DNA from: Paenarthrobacter sp.
GTDB taxonomy: Bacteria > Actinomycetota > Actinomycetes > Actinomycetales > Micrococcaceae
Length of the DNA: 64,000 bases
Direction of reading: 5' to 3'
NCBI GenBank assembly: GCA_031179305.1
Contig: JAPSHX010000010.1
Coordinates: forward strand, 1 to 64,000
Of the stretch, positions 63,011 to 64,000 are shown piece by piece; position 1 is the stretch's first letter; the number at the start of each line of letters is the position of its first letter. Under the pieces are notes generated by a model. It was not told the DNA's origin. It did not search any database and worked only from the letters and a program-made list of their open reading frames with translations. Both the position numbers and the translations under genes were made by a program.

Positions 63011-63652
63011 ATGGCTTCTCCGGCAATTGCAGTTGTTTACTATTCAGGTTCCGGCCACACCAAGGTCCTCGCGGACGCAGTGGTCTCCGCTGCCGCCTCG
63101 ACGGGCGCCACCTCAGCCCTCCTGCGCGTGGATGAACTTACCGAGGAGTCCTGGAACTTCATCGATGAGGCCGATGCCATCATCTTCGGCGCACCGACGT
63201 ACATGGGTACCGCACCCTCAGCCTTCCATGCCTTTGCAGAAAAGACCGCGGGCCGTTGGGGTGTGCAGAAATGGCACAACAAGCTCGGTGCAGGATTCAC
63301 CAATGCCGCGTGCAAGGCAGGGGACAAAAACTCAACCCTGGATTACTTCGCTACTTTTGGCGCCCAGCACGGAATGAACTGGGTCAACCTCGGCCTGCTC
63401 CCAGGCTGGAAGAGCACCAAGGGTACCGAAAACGACCTCAACCGCTTCGGCTACTTCAACGGCGCTGCCGCGCAAACGTTCTCGGACGTCGGCGTCGAGG
63501 GCGTCCATCCCGCAGATATCGCTACGGCCGCTCACTTGGGCCGACGCGTTGCGGAAATCACGGCGGTCTTCGCTGCCGGAAAGGCCGCCCTCGAGAACCG
63601 CACCTCAGAGAACCACACCTCAGAGCGGGAGCTCATCACCGCGGGAGCCTAA
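63011..63652 (+). CDS. Flavodoxin-like NAD(P)H:quinone reductase family protein
   Basis: A 213-residue flavodoxin-fold protein. The FMN phosphate loop is YYSGSGHTKVLADAV (10-24), followed by IIFGAPTYMGTAPSAFHAFAEKT and GAQHGMNWVNLGL, as in WrbA-like quinone reductases. It follows the ACP by 65 bp. It may reduce the lactone precursor or simply be the next gene. Confidence 0.82.
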   Translation: MASPAIAVVYYSGSGHTKVLADAVVSAAASTGATSALLRVDELTEESWNFIDEADAIIFGAPTYMGTAPSAFHAFAEKTAGRWGVQKWHNKLGAGFTNAACKAGDKNSTLDYFATFGAQHGMNWVNLGLLPGWKSTKGTENDLNRFGYFNGAAAQTFSDVGVEGVHPADIATAAHLGRRVAEITAVFAAGKAALENRTSENHTSERELITAGA

Positions 63653-63657
63653 ACGCA

Positions 63658-63739
63658 CTGGCGACACGGAAAGAGCCTGGTGACACGGATAAAGCCTGGG
63701 GACACCCATATTTGGATGTCCCCAGGCTTTATCCGTGTC
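63658..63739. repeat. Tandem 19-bp repeat and perfect 23-bp inverted repeat
   Basis: CTGG(C/T)GACACGGA(A/T)A(G/A)AGC occurs twice in tandem (63658-63676 and 63677-63695), with a third partial unit. From 63682 to 63704 and from 63717 to 63739 runs a perfect 23-bp inverted repeat with a 12-nt loop. It lies between the convergent stops and includes the last codons of the right-hand hydrolase. A strong bidirectional terminator is likely. Confidence 0.75.
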
Positions 63740-64000
63740 GCTGATCCGTCTGGGCGTCCCTACTCGGCTCCGGGGACAGCGGCTCCGGGGACAGGGTCTT
63801 TTCCACGATCAAACGCACGTCCGGGTTGCCCAGGTGGAACAGATGACCTCCAGTGTCGAGCTTCACCAAGCGTGGTTCGGCCGAGCACCACTCCGCCCAG
63901 CGGACGGAATCGACAACCGGCACCACGGGATCGTCGGCGCTGTAGAGGACGGTGGCGGGAACTTCCAACTTTTTCCCGGGTGGTCTTCCCGGATATCCCG
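63729..64000 (-). CDS. Alpha/beta hydrolase, C-terminal part (cut by right edge)
   Basis: The visible part reads REDHPGKKLEVPATVLYSA, then DDPVVP with the catalytic Asp and LDTGGHLFHLG with the catalytic His, as in alpha/beta hydrolases. The nucleophile and N-terminus are outside the window. The end is a Pro/Glu-rich tail whose last codons fall in the inverted repeat at 63717-63739. Family firm, substrate unknown. Confidence 0.75.
   Translation of the reverse strand, partial: GYPGRPPGKKLEVPATVLYSADDPVVPVVDSVRWAEWCSAEPRLVKLDTGGHLFHLGNPDVRLIVEKTLSPEPLSPEPSRDAQTDQRHG

Overview
The window reads as chromosomal DNA from a high-GC actinobacterium, most likely an Arthrobacter/Paenarthrobacter-type Micrococcaceae. 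The grounds are the codon and GC style, actinobacterial family members (NrtR-type Nudix protein, CYTH-CHAD protein, allantoin/glyoxylate operon, MHS transporter) and many GTG/TTG starts behind strong GGAG ribosome sites. No rRNA, intact tRNA, integrase or insertion sequence was seen. Species is inference.

Layout. 0-3.3 kb: HxlR regulator (cut by the left edge), MFS exporter, class V aminotransferase and a lipoprotein. 3.5-7.5 kb (minus): a response-regulator/PP2C phosphatase, a cellulose-synthase-like glycosyltransferase, a STAS protein and an RsbW-like kinase, a partner-switching module built around a polysaccharide synthase. 7.6-15.2 kb (minus): bcp peroxiredoxin, a winged-helix protein, then hyi-glxR-gcl-glxK-allB, which takes allantoin and glyoxylate to glycerate phosphate. 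A tandem palindromic operator lies upstream of hyi.

15.5-22.2 kb is a defence-like island with lower GC in places: a RuvC-fold protein plus Ser/Thr kinase, a convergent HslV-like N-terminal-nucleophile protein that appears to start at ATT, then a ubiquitin-like conjugation operon (two-repeat ubiquitin-like protein, E2, JAB-E1 fusion) and an HTH-ImmA/IrrE protein. 22.4-28.7 kb: a LacI-controlled ABC sugar importer with a Gfo/Idh/MocA dehydrogenase and a ThuA-like protein. 28.9-36.8 kb: an Nramp-related transporter, an unknown/HTH-ImmA pair, and a LysR-controlled CoA-ligase/enoyl-CoA hydratase/MHS transporter operon. 36.9-38.3 kb: an AbiE toxin-antitoxin pair.

38.4-48.9 kb is the most striking part, a complete daptide-type RiPP cluster. 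It holds an RRE-like recognition protein, aminotransferase, Fe-ADH-like oxidative decarboxylase, three short precursors all ending in Thr, a methyltransferase, an added YcaO enzyme, an M50 protease and an ABC exporter with a small membrane protein. An array of about 11-bp phased CCTAG repeats precedes it. Most junctions in the cluster overlap as ATGA, so it is probably one translationally coupled unit.

49-64 kb: gamma-glutamyltransferase; an Abi_2 (HEPN) protein with a small hairpin RNA upstream; an NrtR-type regulator divergent from an SPFH-NAD-kinase-like pair with two operator boxes; a thymidylate-kinase-like protein; small membrane and acidic proteins; SRPBCC, CYTH-CHAD and alpha/beta hydrolase genes; and an AvrD-ketosynthase III-ACP-flavodoxin cluster ending in a long inverted repeat. 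An alpha/beta hydrolase runs off the right edge. A 32-nt-period repeat occurs just after three stop codons in the first 8 kb, always in the same sense relative to the gene.
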